From: an uncultured Bacilli bacterium
Lineage (GTDB): Bacteria; Bacillota_I; Bacilli_A; RF39; UBA660
NCBI GenBank assembly: GCA_947631345.1
Contig: CANRKW010000063.1
Span: 1-6,213 of the forward strand
Length of the DNA stretch: 6,213 bases
Direction: 5' to 3'
Shown one piece after another: positions 1 to 4,869 of the stretch (within the stretch, counting starts at the first letter, position 1; the number at the start of each line of letters is the position of its first letter). The notes beneath the pieces are model-generated. The model had not been told where the DNA came from. It did not search any database and saw only the letters and a list, made by a program, of their open reading frames with translations. The position numbers and the translations under genes were made by a program.

Positions 1-176
1 TTTCCATTTATTTGTTCACTTCCTCCTGTACCACTTACTTCTATTCCATATACTAACTTACTTATCATCATTTCAGTAGCTTTATAGTTTTCACTTGTAA
101 CAACAAAAGATGCATAACTTAAACCAGTTACTAAACTTAATAATAAACAAGTTATAACAAACATTTTCTTCTTCAT
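1..176 (-). CDS. Secreted protein of unknown function (C-terminus beyond window)
   Basis: The 5' part of a gene running off the left edge; 58 codons are visible. The ATG at 176 follows a strong ribosome binding site (AAGGAGAG, about 5 nt away). Residues 1-22 look like a Sec signal peptide: four lysine/methionine-rich residues, a hydrophobic core (FVITCLLLSLVTGL) and an SYA cleavage motif, so cleavage is likely after Ala22. Cys10 sits inside the core without a proper lipobox, so a lipoprotein is unlikely. The mature start contains TSENYKATE and LVYGIEVSGTGGSEQ, a polar Gly/Ser-rich stretch typical of extracellular proteins. I do not recognise the family. It is transcribed from a consensus promoter and divergent from the HTH gene at 304, which may regulate it. 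Signal peptide and reading frame are seen directly; export is inferred; function is unknown. Confidence 0.8.
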   Translation of the reverse strand, partial: MKKKMFVITCLLLSLVTGLSYASFVVTSENYKATEMMISKLVYGIEVSGTGGSEQING

Positions 177-191
177 ATAACTCTCCTTATA

Positions 192-208
192 GGTATCTCT
201 TAACTACC
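192..208. promoter_or_regulatory. Second operator-like copy in the leader of the secreted-protein gene
   Basis: GGTATCTCTTAACTACC has GGTA/TACC ends and matches 12 of 17 positions of the sequence at 236-252, with the two copies offset by 44 bp. It lies just downstream of the predicted transcription start (near 212) and upstream of the ribosome binding site (181-188) of the minus-strand gene. Binding at both copies would bracket the promoter. The internal symmetry is weaker than in the first copy. Confidence 0.35.
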
Positions 209-218
209 TTTTAAACTT

Positions 219-247
219 ATTATAAGTTAAAAAATGGTTGTTGTCAA
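219..247 (-). promoter_or_regulatory. Consensus sigma-A promoter for the secreted-protein gene
   Basis: On the minus strand TTGACA (247-242) and TATAAT (224-219) both match the vegetative consensus 6/6 and are separated by exactly 17 nt. Transcription should begin near 212, leaving a leader of about 36 nt before the ATG at 176. The -35 box lies inside the operator-like palindrome at 236-252, so a bound repressor would block it. A consensus promoter usually needs a repressor or drives very strong expression. Confidence 0.8.
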
Positions 248-252
248 CTACC
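236..252. promoter_or_regulatory. Operator-like imperfect palindrome over the -35 box
   Basis: GGTTGTTGTCAACTACC is an imperfect 17-bp palindrome: 7 of 8 base pairs around a central T, with GTTG-T-CAAC as core. It covers the -35 element of the minus-strand promoter and lies upstream of the divergent HTH gene. It shares 12 of 17 positions, including GGT at one end and AACTACC at the other, with 192-208. An operator for the neighbouring HTH protein is the natural reading, but this is inferred. Confidence 0.45.
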
Positions 253-303
253 ATATAAGACACAAAAAGATAATATGTAGTAACCTTAAATAGAGGTGAA
301 AAA

Positions 304-522
304 ATGAGACTTATAGCAAATGAATATAGTCCAAAAGATATTTTTAGAATTACAAGAGAGTGGACTAATTTAACTCAAGAAGAAATTGGTAAATTATTAG
401 GTAAAAAAGGTAGATCGTGGGCTAAATTTATTGAAAATGGTAAGAATAGATTTTACTTTGAAGATTTTTTGGAAATTTTAAAAAAGAATAATATTAAAAT
501 GATTTTGGAAAAAGATAAATAA
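304..522 (+). CDS. Small XRE-like helix-turn-helix DNA-binding protein
   Basis: A 72-residue protein that is little more than one helix-turn-helix domain. Residues 24-46 (TQEEIGKLLG, then RSWAKFIENGK) follow the XRE/Cro pattern 'TQEELA..LG.s.s.i...E.Gk', and residues 52-62 (FEDFLEILKKN) match the helix that normally follows. The recognition-helix part is unusual: KKGRSW replaces the common VSRSTI-type sequence. The start is supported by AGAGGTGA 5 nt before the ATG. There is no effector or oligomerisation domain, so it is probably a small repressor or antitoxin-like regulator; no toxin partner is visible. It is the only plus-strand gene here, and the divergent region holds two operator-like repeats, suggesting it controls the secreted-protein gene and perhaps itself. 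I see no convincing -35/-10 pair for this gene. The fold is confident; the target is inferred. Confidence 0.85.
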   Translation: MRLIANEYSPKDIFRITREWTNLTQEEIGKLLGKKGRSWAKFIENGKNRFYFEDFLEILKKNNIKMILEKDK

Positions 523-557
523 GGGCTGTCTCAAAATTAAGAGACAACCCTTTTATT
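521..557. terminator. Bidirectional intrinsic terminator between convergent genes
   Basis: AAGGGCTGTCTC (521-532) pairs with GAGACAACCCTT (541-552) around an 8-nt loop (AAAATTAA), with one C/A mismatch. A T-rich run (551-557) follows on the plus strand. The stem starts inside the TAA stop of the HTH gene. On the minus strand the hairpin is followed by TTATTT, so it can also end transcripts of the 586-720 ORF and the upstream spoVA genes. Confidence 0.8.
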
Positions 558-585
558 GATGGCAAAAGTAACAACTTAATTTTTA

Positions 586-720
586 TTACTTTTTCTTCTT
601 CTTTTTAACTTCAACCCATTTTACAGGAATTACATCTTTAAGTGCTTCTTCTGTTGAGATTATATTTTGTGGTTTACTAAAAAAGCCTTTAGGAATAATT
701 GTTTTTATTTTATTCTTCAT
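586..720 (-). CDS. Small basic protein with lysine tail, unknown
   Basis: A 44-codon ORF downstream of spoVAE. I choose the ATG at 720, preceded by AGAAGTGG at usual spacing, rather than the in-frame ATG at 807, which lies inside spoVAE, has no ribosome binding site and would add a low-complexity Ile/Leu/Asn-rich leader. The protein starts MKNKIKTIIPKGFFSKPQ, has a short acidic helix-like part (STEEALKDV), then PVKWVEV and six lysines. There is no signal peptide or membrane segment. A near-consensus vegetative promoter ends about 22 nt before this start, so the gene may be expressed outside sporulation although it sits at the end of the spoVA genes. I recognise no family. The promoter, ribosome binding site and following terminator favour a real gene, but a chance ORF is not excluded. 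Confidence 0.5.
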   Translation of the reverse strand: MKNKIKTIIPKGFFSKPQNIISTEEALKDVIPVKWVEVKKKKKK

Positions 721-742
721 ATAACCACTTCTTTCATTTACT

Positions 743-771
743 ATTATATTTAATAAATAAATGATTTTCAA
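743..771 (-). promoter_or_regulatory. Putative sigma-A promoter for the 44-codon ORF
   Basis: On the minus strand TTGAAA (771-766; 5/6 to TTGACA) and TATAAT (748-743; 6/6) are separated by 17 nt in the 58-nt gap after spoVAE. Transcription would start near 736, giving a leader of about 16 nt that just includes the ribosome binding site. The AT-rich background makes chance matches common, but the exact spacing and fit to the start are suggestive. Confidence 0.45.
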
Positions 772-778
772 TAATATT

Positions 779-1129
779 TTAATGTTTAGGTTTTGAAAAC
801 AAACCAACTAGAAAAGCCATTATTATTGTTACTGTTAATCCTCCTGAAGATTTTGATAATATGTTATTTAATAAACCAGTTATACCATCTTTTTGAAATC
901 CTTCAATTGCTCCTTTATAAAGTAAATGTCCAAAATTTGTTATTGGTACACTTGCTCCTGCTCCAGCCCAAGAAAGTAATACATCATATATACCTAAAAA
1001 AGATAAAACTGCACCTAAAACTACTAAAATAGAATTTACGTGTCCTGGTGTTAATTTAGTATTTTCTAATATAATTTGCCCTAAGGCGCAGATTAAACCA
1101 CAAGTTATAAAAGCAGTTAAATATATCAT
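779..1129 (-). CDS. spoVAE: Stage V sporulation protein AE (SpoVAEb type)
   Basis: A small integral membrane protein of 116 residues, the same length as Bacillus subtilis SpoVAE(b). Characteristic segments: CGLICALGQ (10-18), KLTPGH (25-30), AGAGASVPITNFG (55-67) and the C-terminal FSKPKH. Hydrophobic stretches at about 1-20, 32-52 and 96-112 suggest several transmembrane helices. In the family, SpoVA proteins sit in the forespore inner membrane and form the route by which dipicolinic acid with calcium enters during sporulation and leaves during germination. The ATG overlaps the spoVAD stop in ATGA, so translation is probably coupled. No spoVAEa or spoVAF follows, so this is the minimal C-D-E set common outside Bacillus. 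Paralogue of SpoVAC, sharing the GAG.SVPIT/VPTTGF-type region. Confidence 0.95.
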   Translation of the reverse strand: MIYLTAFITCGLICALGQIILENTKLTPGHVNSILVVLGAVLSFLGIYDVLLSWAGAGASVPITNFGHLLYKGAIEGFQKDGITGLLNNILSKSSGGLTVTIIMAFLVGLFSKPKH

Positions 1130-2094
1130 AATATCACATCCAAACTTACTATATGCGCAACAGAAGGAATACTTTCATTTACATTTACACTCACTTTAGA
1201 GTGAAGTGATCCAGTTGCAACTAATAGTATTTTTTTATATTTTTGTTTTAATACTTTTGTAAATAATGCTAGTGGTAAACACGCGGGTCCGCTTCCACCA
1301 GCAATTTTATCCCCTGCTTCTTGATTAAATAACATACTTCCAGCATCTTTTACTTTCTTTAATTCTATTTTGTACTCTTTCTTTAAGTATTCTTTTAATA
1401 TATCTATTCCATATACACCTAAATCTCCAGTTAAAACTAAATCATAGTAATCTATTTCTCTTTTTGTTTCTTTTAAATGTTCATATATACTTTTCCCTGC
1501 TGACAAAGCCATAACAGCTCCCATATTATTTGAATCACTATACCCTATATCTACTACTTTTCCTAAAGTTACATAATCTATTTTTATATTAGTCTTTTTA
1601 TTAGTAAGTAAAGCTACTGTACTACCTGTTACTGTAAATGTATTAACTTTCTTTCTTATTGCCCCATATTCTATTGGAAATCTAAATTGTTTTTCGCTTA
1701 CTAAATTATGTGAACTAGTACTAACCATAACATTATCTATACCTTTATCATTTAAAAGAGCAGATATTATTAAACCTAATCCAAAACTTGCACAGGCACT
1801 ATAAATACCTATATGAGATATATCAAACTTTCTTGCTGAAAATGTGGAAGCTAATATTTGATTCTGTAAGTCTCCACTTATTAATACTGAAATATCTTTT
1901 TCTTTAAGCTTTTCTTTTTTTAGTAATCCTTTTATACTTTCTATTTGATAACTTGCTTCTGCTAATTCTAGACTTTTTTCATTATTATAGTAATCATTTA
2001 TAAATTTATCAGCATTTATTTTTACATTATATTCATTTCTTCCTAATAATGTATATGAATTTTTAATATATGAATTATTTATTTTTATAGTCAC
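1126..2094 (-). CDS. spoVAD: Stage V sporulation protein AD, DPA-binding thiolase-fold protein
   Basis: A soluble protein with the thiolase/ketoacyl-synthase fold that, in B. subtilis, binds dipicolinic acid and works with membrane proteins SpoVAC and SpoVAE. I place the start at the GTG at 2094: it follows AGGGGTGATA, overlaps the spoVAC stop as GTGA, and yields 322 residues whose N-terminus aligns with SpoVAD. The open frame runs on to an ATG at 2157, but those 21 extra codons lie within spoVAC and lack a ribosome binding site. Family segments, in 322-residue numbering: SGDLQNQ (73-79), a thiolase-like cysteine in YSACAS (Cys101), TSSHN (126-130), FRFPIEYG (137-144), LTGDLG (221-226), GGSGPAC (266-272), VATG, and ESIPSVAH near the C-terminus. 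It is slightly shorter than the roughly 338-residue Bacillus protein, mostly at the N-terminus. The stop overlaps the spoVAE start (ATGA). Confidence 0.95.
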   Translation of the reverse strand: MTIKINNSYIKNSYTLLGRNEYNVKINADKFINDYYNNEKSLELAEASYQIESIKGLLKKEKLKEKDISVLISGDLQNQILASTFSARKFDISHIGIYSACASFGLGLIISALLNDKGIDNVMVSTSSHNLVSEKQFRFPIEYGAIRKKVNTFTVTGSTVALLTNKKTNIKIDYVTLGKVVDIGYSDSNNMGAVMALSAGKSIYEHLKETKREIDYYDLVLTGDLGVYGIDILKEYLKKEYKIELKKVKDAGSMLFNQEAGDKIAGGSGPACLPLALFTKVLKQKYKKILLVATGSLHSKVSVNVNESIPSVAHIVSLDVIL

Positions 2095-2525
2095 ATTATC
2101 ACCCCTTTTATTAAAGCTAAAAAGAACGATATGACTAATCCATATAATATTACACATCCAGTTAATTTAAATATATTACTTCCTATTCCTTTTATTAATC
2201 CTTCACTATGATGATCCATAGCCGCACTAGTCATACTATGACTAAAACCAGTAGTTGGCACGATTAGACCACATTTTGCCCACGAAACAATTTTATCAAA
2301 TATTCCAAACCCAGTTAAAATACTTGATATAATTACTAAAGTAATCATTAAATACATATAACATTCACTTAAAGGCATATAAAAATTAACTTCTAAAAAT
2401 CTTACAAATATTTCTCCTATTAATCCAATAAAACCACCTACTATAAAAGAAATAAAAACATTTTTTATCTTTTCTTCTTTTTTACTATACTTTTCTACTA
2501 TTTGTTTATATTCATTTAATTTCAA
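2091..2525 (-). CDS. spoVAC: Stage V sporulation protein AC
   Basis: A polytopic membrane protein of 144 residues, close to the usual 150. A hydrophilic, lysine-rich N-terminus (1-20) precedes hydrophobic segments at about 22-46, 54-76 and 122-143. Hallmark motifs are LTGFGIFD (70-77), IVPTTGFSHSMTSAA (88-102), HHSEGLIKG (105-113) and FKLTG (119-123). In B. subtilis SpoVAC behaves as a mechanosensitive channel-like component of the spore inner membrane for dipicolinate passage. The start is a TTG at 2525 preceded by AGGTGAG 5 nt upstream; no nearby ATG fits. This ribosome binding site and the TTG edge lie in one arm of a 13-bp hairpin, so initiation may be weak or regulated. It follows sigF after a 40-nt gap, whereas spoVAD and spoVAE overlap downstream by 4 bp each. 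Confidence 0.95.
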   Translation of the reverse strand: MKLNEYKQIVEKYSKKEEKIKNVFISFIVGGFIGLIGEIFVRFLEVNFYMPLSECYMYLMITLVIISSILTGFGIFDKIVSWAKCGLIVPTTGFSHSMTSAAMDHHSEGLIKGIGSNIFKLTGCVILYGLVISFFLALIKGVIM

Positions 2526-2561
2526 AATAACTCACCTGTTATTATTATGGTGAGTTATTTT
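2524..2561 (-). promoter_or_regulatory. Perfect 13-bp hairpin covering the spoVAC ribosome binding site
   Basis: Between sigF and spoVAC the transcript can form a stem of 13 perfect pairs, AAAATAACTCACC with GGTGAGTTATTTT (2549-2561 and 2524-2536), and a 12-nt AT-rich loop (2537-2548). The downstream arm holds the AGGTGAG ribosome binding site and ends 1 nt into the TTG start codon of spoVAC. No clean U-run follows on the minus strand, so translational control or a processing/stability element fits better than a classical terminator, although partial attenuation is possible. Confidence 0.75.
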
Positions 2562-2565
2562 TATT

Positions 2566-3219
2566 TTATACAGTCATATTTCTATTCATTTTCTCTAATA
2601 TCATTTTTTCATACCTTGATACTTGTACTTGATTTATTCCTAACATTTCTGCTGTTTCACTTTGAGTATAATCATTAAAATATCTTAGTAATATAAGTTT
2701 TCTTTCTTCTTCTTTAAGTTTTTCTAATTCGCTTTTTATATCTAATAATCTATCAATTTTACTTCTTTCATCTGTTCCAATTGTATCTTCTAATGTATAG
2801 TCTTCTTTTAGTACTTCATCTAAGCTAACTGCATATTGACTTTTTTCTATTATAAAGGCAAGTTTCTCTTCTTCTATACCCATAAAATCGCTTATTTCTT
2901 TAAGGGACGGTATATAACCATTTCTATTAGTTAGAAAATCTTTACTTTTTTGATAAGAATTGTATAGTTTTATATAGTCATTTCCCACTTTTATAGTTCT
3001 ATCATTTCTTACATATTCTAGAATTTCTCCATATATATATTTAACACTATAAGTACTTATTTTTGTATTTTTTAAGTGATCATAATTTTTGTATGCTTTG
3101 ATAAGTCCAATAACACCTGCTTGAAATAAGTCTTCTATATTATAGTATTTACTAAATTTAGATGCTATTTTAAGTATTAAATTTTTATTTTCAAGTATTA
3201 TACTTTCTAAATCTTTCAT
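2566..3219 (-). CDS. sigF: RNA polymerase sigma factor, sigma-F type (SpoIIAC)
   Basis: A sigma-70-family factor of 217 residues. Region 2 covers EDLFQAGVIGLIKAYKNYD (29-47) and the promoter-recognition part ISTYSVKYIYGEILEYVRND (54-73); region 3 is around 101-125; region 4 is 165-215 with the helix-turn-helix TQSETAEMLGINQVQVSRYEK (185-205). The TQSE.AE.LGI.QVQVSR.EK string and placement between spoIIAA and spoVAC identify sigma-F rather than sigma-G or sigma-B. Sigma-F switches on the first forespore genes. It is shorter than the 255 residues of B. subtilis sigma-F: the N-terminal extension before region 2 is reduced by roughly 30 residues, and the conserved KVSRSLKE after region 2.4 reads KVGNDYIK. 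The ATG at 3219 overlaps the spoIIAA stop (ATGA) behind AAGGGTGATG. The cognate anti-sigma gene spoIIAB is missing immediately upstream. Confidence 0.9.
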   Translation of the reverse strand: MKDLESIILENKNLILKIASKFSKYYNIEDLFQAGVIGLIKAYKNYDHLKNTKISTYSVKYIYGEILEYVRNDRTIKVGNDYIKLYNSYQKSKDFLTNRNGYIPSLKEISDFMGIEEEKLAFIIEKSQYAVSLDEVLKEDYTLEDTIGTDERSKIDRLLDIKSELEKLKEEERKLILLRYFNDYTQSETAEMLGINQVQVSRYEKMILEKMNRNMTV

Positions 3220-3563
3220 ATTTTCATCACCCTTAATGCAGTTAGTTCATTATTTGTTTCATAAAATAAACCTTTATATTCTATTTCTTCTATTTTATTT
3301 TTTACTTGTTCACTTGTTAAACTACATAATGTCGTTTTGCCATTTTGATTATATACTATATCTCCTAGTTCTGATAATGAGTTTACACCATATGAATCTA
3401 TGTAATTTACTTTATCTAAATTAAGTACTACATATTTAAGACCATTATCAAGTACTAAAGGTAATACTTCTGTATCAAATTTATCTTTTGTTATTCTATT
3501 TAATATTCCATCAAGTCTTATAAACAATATTCCTTTTTTAAATTCCATACATATTTTTAACAT
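3216..3563 (-). CDS. spoIIAA: Anti-sigma-F factor antagonist, STAS domain
   Basis: A single STAS domain of 115 residues, close to the 117 of B. subtilis SpoIIAA. The start MLKICMEFKKGILFIRLDGIL aligns from the first residue with the SpoIIAA N-terminus, VVLNLDKVNYIDSYGV (45-60) is the core strand and phosphorylation loop, and a CSL segment (100-102 or nearby) begins the later strand. In the family the serine after the conserved Asp (Ser58 in B. subtilis, Ser57 here) is phosphorylated by SpoIIAB and dephosphorylated by SpoIIE; the unphosphorylated form frees sigma-F. The motif here is DSYG rather than the usual DSSG/DSTG. AAAGGG lies upstream of the ATG. It overlaps sigF by 4 bp with no spoIIAB between. 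RsbV-type antagonists are similar, but sigF/spoVA context favours SpoIIAA. Confidence 0.85.
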   Translation of the reverse strand: MLKICMEFKKGILFIRLDGILNRITKDKFDTEVLPLVLDNGLKYVVLNLDKVNYIDSYGVNSLSELGDIVYNQNGKTTLCSLTSEQVKNKIEEIEYKGLFYETNNELTALRVMKI

Positions 3564-3589
3564 ATATTCTTCCCTTTCTTAACTAATAT

Positions 3590-3625
3590 ATTATATTTTA
3601 GAGTTAAATGTTATATTTTCGACAA
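3590..3625 (-). promoter_or_regulatory. Spo0A box and -10 element upstream of spoIIAA-sigF
   Basis: On the minus strand the stretch TTGTCGAAAA contains a perfect Spo0A box, TGTCGAA (3624-3618). A consensus TATAAT (3595-3590) lies 22 nt beyond the box. There is no good -35 at normal distance from it; the box takes that position, as at Spo0A-activated sigma-A promoters of the spoIIG type. Transcription would begin near 3583, about 20 nt before the spoIIAA ATG. A weaker box, AGTCGAA (3650-3644), lies 26 bp upstream inside the end of the preceding gene and may be coincidental. I see no clear sigma-H promoter, the sigma factor used at spoIIA in B. subtilis. Confidence 0.6.
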
Positions 3626-3635
3626 AACTAGATAA

Positions 3636-4766
3636 TTATTTCATTCGACTTTTTTTTACTTTTTTTGTGATTATAATTAGTAACGATAATAATAAGGCTA
3701 ATATTATAAATATTATTATATAGGTATATATGAAGTTAAAATCATTTCTTTCTTCACTAGTTTTATAATTAGTGGCTATTATATTATCATTTTCTTCTTT
3801 TTCTAATGTCTTAACAACTTCTTGTTCTTCATTTGAATCCAATTCTTTAATTTCTTCTTGTTCTTCTTTTATTTCTTCTTGCACTTCTTCTTTTTGTTCT
3901 TCTTTAGGTTCTTCTTTTTCTTCATATACTGTATTTGTCTTTAGAACTAACTCTTTTTCCTCATCTTTTATAAAACCTTCTAATTCTTCATAATAACCCG
4001 GTACATAAAGTCTTTCTTCACTATAACACTTATAATATTTATCTTTATATCTGTATGCTAGAGTTTTTAAATTTATTCTTTCATCATAAGGTTTACTTAC
4101 TTTCAAACTTAAAGTACACTCATCTTCTTCACAAACTGGCATTTCTTCACTAGAACTTTCATATGCATTTGTAAACAACAATTCATGAAGATATGTTCTA
4201 AAGTTTACACCTGTAAAATTAGGAAATGTATTTGGATAATGTATCTTTACTACAACTTCTTCTATATTATATGCATTTTCTAATACTATATTTATATCTC
4301 CTAAAGTTGAAAGATTAGTCTCATAATCATTATCTTTTAAATTTTCTAACTCTCTTTCTGAGTGTGATGAATTAGATTTTAAAGTAAAAGGTATTTTTTC
4401 ATTATTTTTATCATATACTTCTATTTCATTAAATGTAACTGGTTTTCTTCCTGGGGCATAGTTATTTACATATTCTATTCTTATTATACTTACATAATTT
4501 CTACTTACATTTAATTCATATGGTACCATTTCAATAGTTCTATAACTTTTCTCTTCTGGTTTTTCTAAAGTATAAATGTAATCACTTTCTATATAATCGT
4601 TTAAATCAAAATATTCACAAACATCTAACGCATCTTTTTCATAATGTACATTACTTTCTACTTTAGTATACCACCTATATTTTACCACCTCCATTTCATC
4701 GGCTTTTAAAACTAAAGGTACAATCCCAAGTATTAAAAGAAATATTAACTTTCGTGCCTTTTTCAT
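3636..4766 (-). CDS. Membrane-anchored surface protein, possible discoidin-like domain
   Basis: A 376-residue exported protein with an N-terminal signal peptide (1-22, KKARK then a hydrophobic core, LKA cleavage site), an extracellular part, a low-complexity acidic stalk (about 282-345, repeated KEE/EEQ/EEIK), one transmembrane helix (346-367) and a short basic tail ending KKVKKSRMK. This is type I topology with a stop-transfer signal. Residues about 88-200 (SIIRIEYVNN...FNEIEVYD...LKDNDYETN...VVVKIHYPN) resemble the beta-sandwich pattern of F5/8 type C (discoidin) modules that bind carbohydrate; this is only a pattern judgement. Four cysteines (50, 212, 217, 247) could form disulfides. The ATG is preceded by AAAGGAG 5 nt away. 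It lies between the glycosyltransferase gene and spoIIAA, but is separated from the first by a terminator and from the second by a promoter, so it is probably its own unit. No sortase motif. Function unknown. Confidence 0.85.
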   Translation of the reverse strand: MKKARKLIFLLILGIVPLVLKADEMEVVKYRWYTKVESNVHYEKDALDVCEYFDLNDYIESDYIYTLEKPEEKSYRTIEMVPYELNVSRNYVSIIRIEYVNNYAPGRKPVTFNEIEVYDKNNEKIPFTLKSNSSHSERELENLKDNDYETNLSTLGDINIVLENAYNIEEVVVKIHYPNTFPNFTGVNFRTYLHELLFTNAYESSSEEMPVCEEDECTLSLKVSKPYDERINLKTLAYRYKDKYYKCYSEERLYVPGYYEELEGFIKDEEKELVLKTNTVYEEKEEPKEEQKEEVQEEIKEEQEEIKELDSNEEQEVVKTLEKEENDNIIATNYKTSEERNDFNFIYTYIIIFIILALLLSLLIIITKKVKKSRMK

Positions 4767-4780
4767 GACATCTCCTTTCT

Positions 4781-4802
4781 AGAAGGTATTTACCCCTTCT
4801 AA
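4781..4802 (-). promoter_or_regulatory. Leader hairpin before the surface-protein gene
   Basis: In the transcript TAGAAGG (4802-4796) pairs with CCTTCTA (4787-4781) around an 8-nt loop (GGTAAATA), ending just upstream of the AAAGGAG ribosome binding site. It is seven perfect pairs without a following U-run, so it is not a terminator. It could stabilise the message, influence initiation, or be an operator in DNA form; which one cannot be told from the sequence. Confidence 0.4.
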
Positions 4803-4817
4803 CTTCTTTATAGGACA

Positions 4818-4851
4818 AAAAAGAGAAAAACGCTTTTATTTTCCTCTTTTA
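4818..4851 (-). terminator. Intrinsic terminator after the glycosyltransferase gene
   Basis: In minus-strand RNA AAAAGAGGAAAA (4851-4840) pairs with TTTTTCTCTTTT (4831-4820), with one G-U pair, around an 8-nt loop, and the downstream arm runs into further Ts (to 4818). It begins 19 nt beyond the glycosyltransferase stop. The stem is A/T-rich, so it may be of moderate strength. The opposite strand also has A- and T-runs that could work. Confidence 0.65.
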
Positions 4852-4869
4852 CATAATATTTTACGTTAA

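Noticed and set aside
241..276. Plus-strand promoter for the HTH gene (TTGTCA 241-246 with GATAAT 269-274)
   Set aside because: The spacer would be 22 nt, too long for a sigma-A promoter, and other -10-like hexamers there lack any -35 match.
521..552. Insertion-sequence terminal repeat, suggested by GGGCTGTCTC
   Set aside because: There is no transposase gene or second copy in the window; position between convergent genes, the stem-loop and T-run fit a terminator.
721..807. N-terminal extension of the small ORF to the ATG at 807
   Set aside because: It overlaps spoVAE, has no ribosome binding site, and reads as low-complexity AT-rich translation; the ATG at 720 has a ribosome binding site and a promoter at suitable distance.
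793..1032. Plus-strand open frame of 79 codons
   Set aside because: Lies antisense within spoVAE, is leucine-rich low complexity and has no ribosome binding site; a shadow of the real gene.
2566..2588. Possible sigma-G promoter for spoVAC (TGAATA at 2588-2583)
   Set aside because: The -35-like hexamer fits, but the sequence at the proper distance downstream (AATAAAAAT) does not resemble a sigma-G or sigma-F -10 element.
3236..3424. Plus-strand open frame of 62 codons
   Set aside because: Antisense to spoIIAA, with no initiation signal or recognisable motif.
3772..3993. Plus-strand Ser-rich open frame of 73 codons
   Set aside because: It is the reverse complement of the Glu/Lys-rich stalk of the surface protein; the serine repeats come from the TTCTTC-type complement of GAA/GAG codons.
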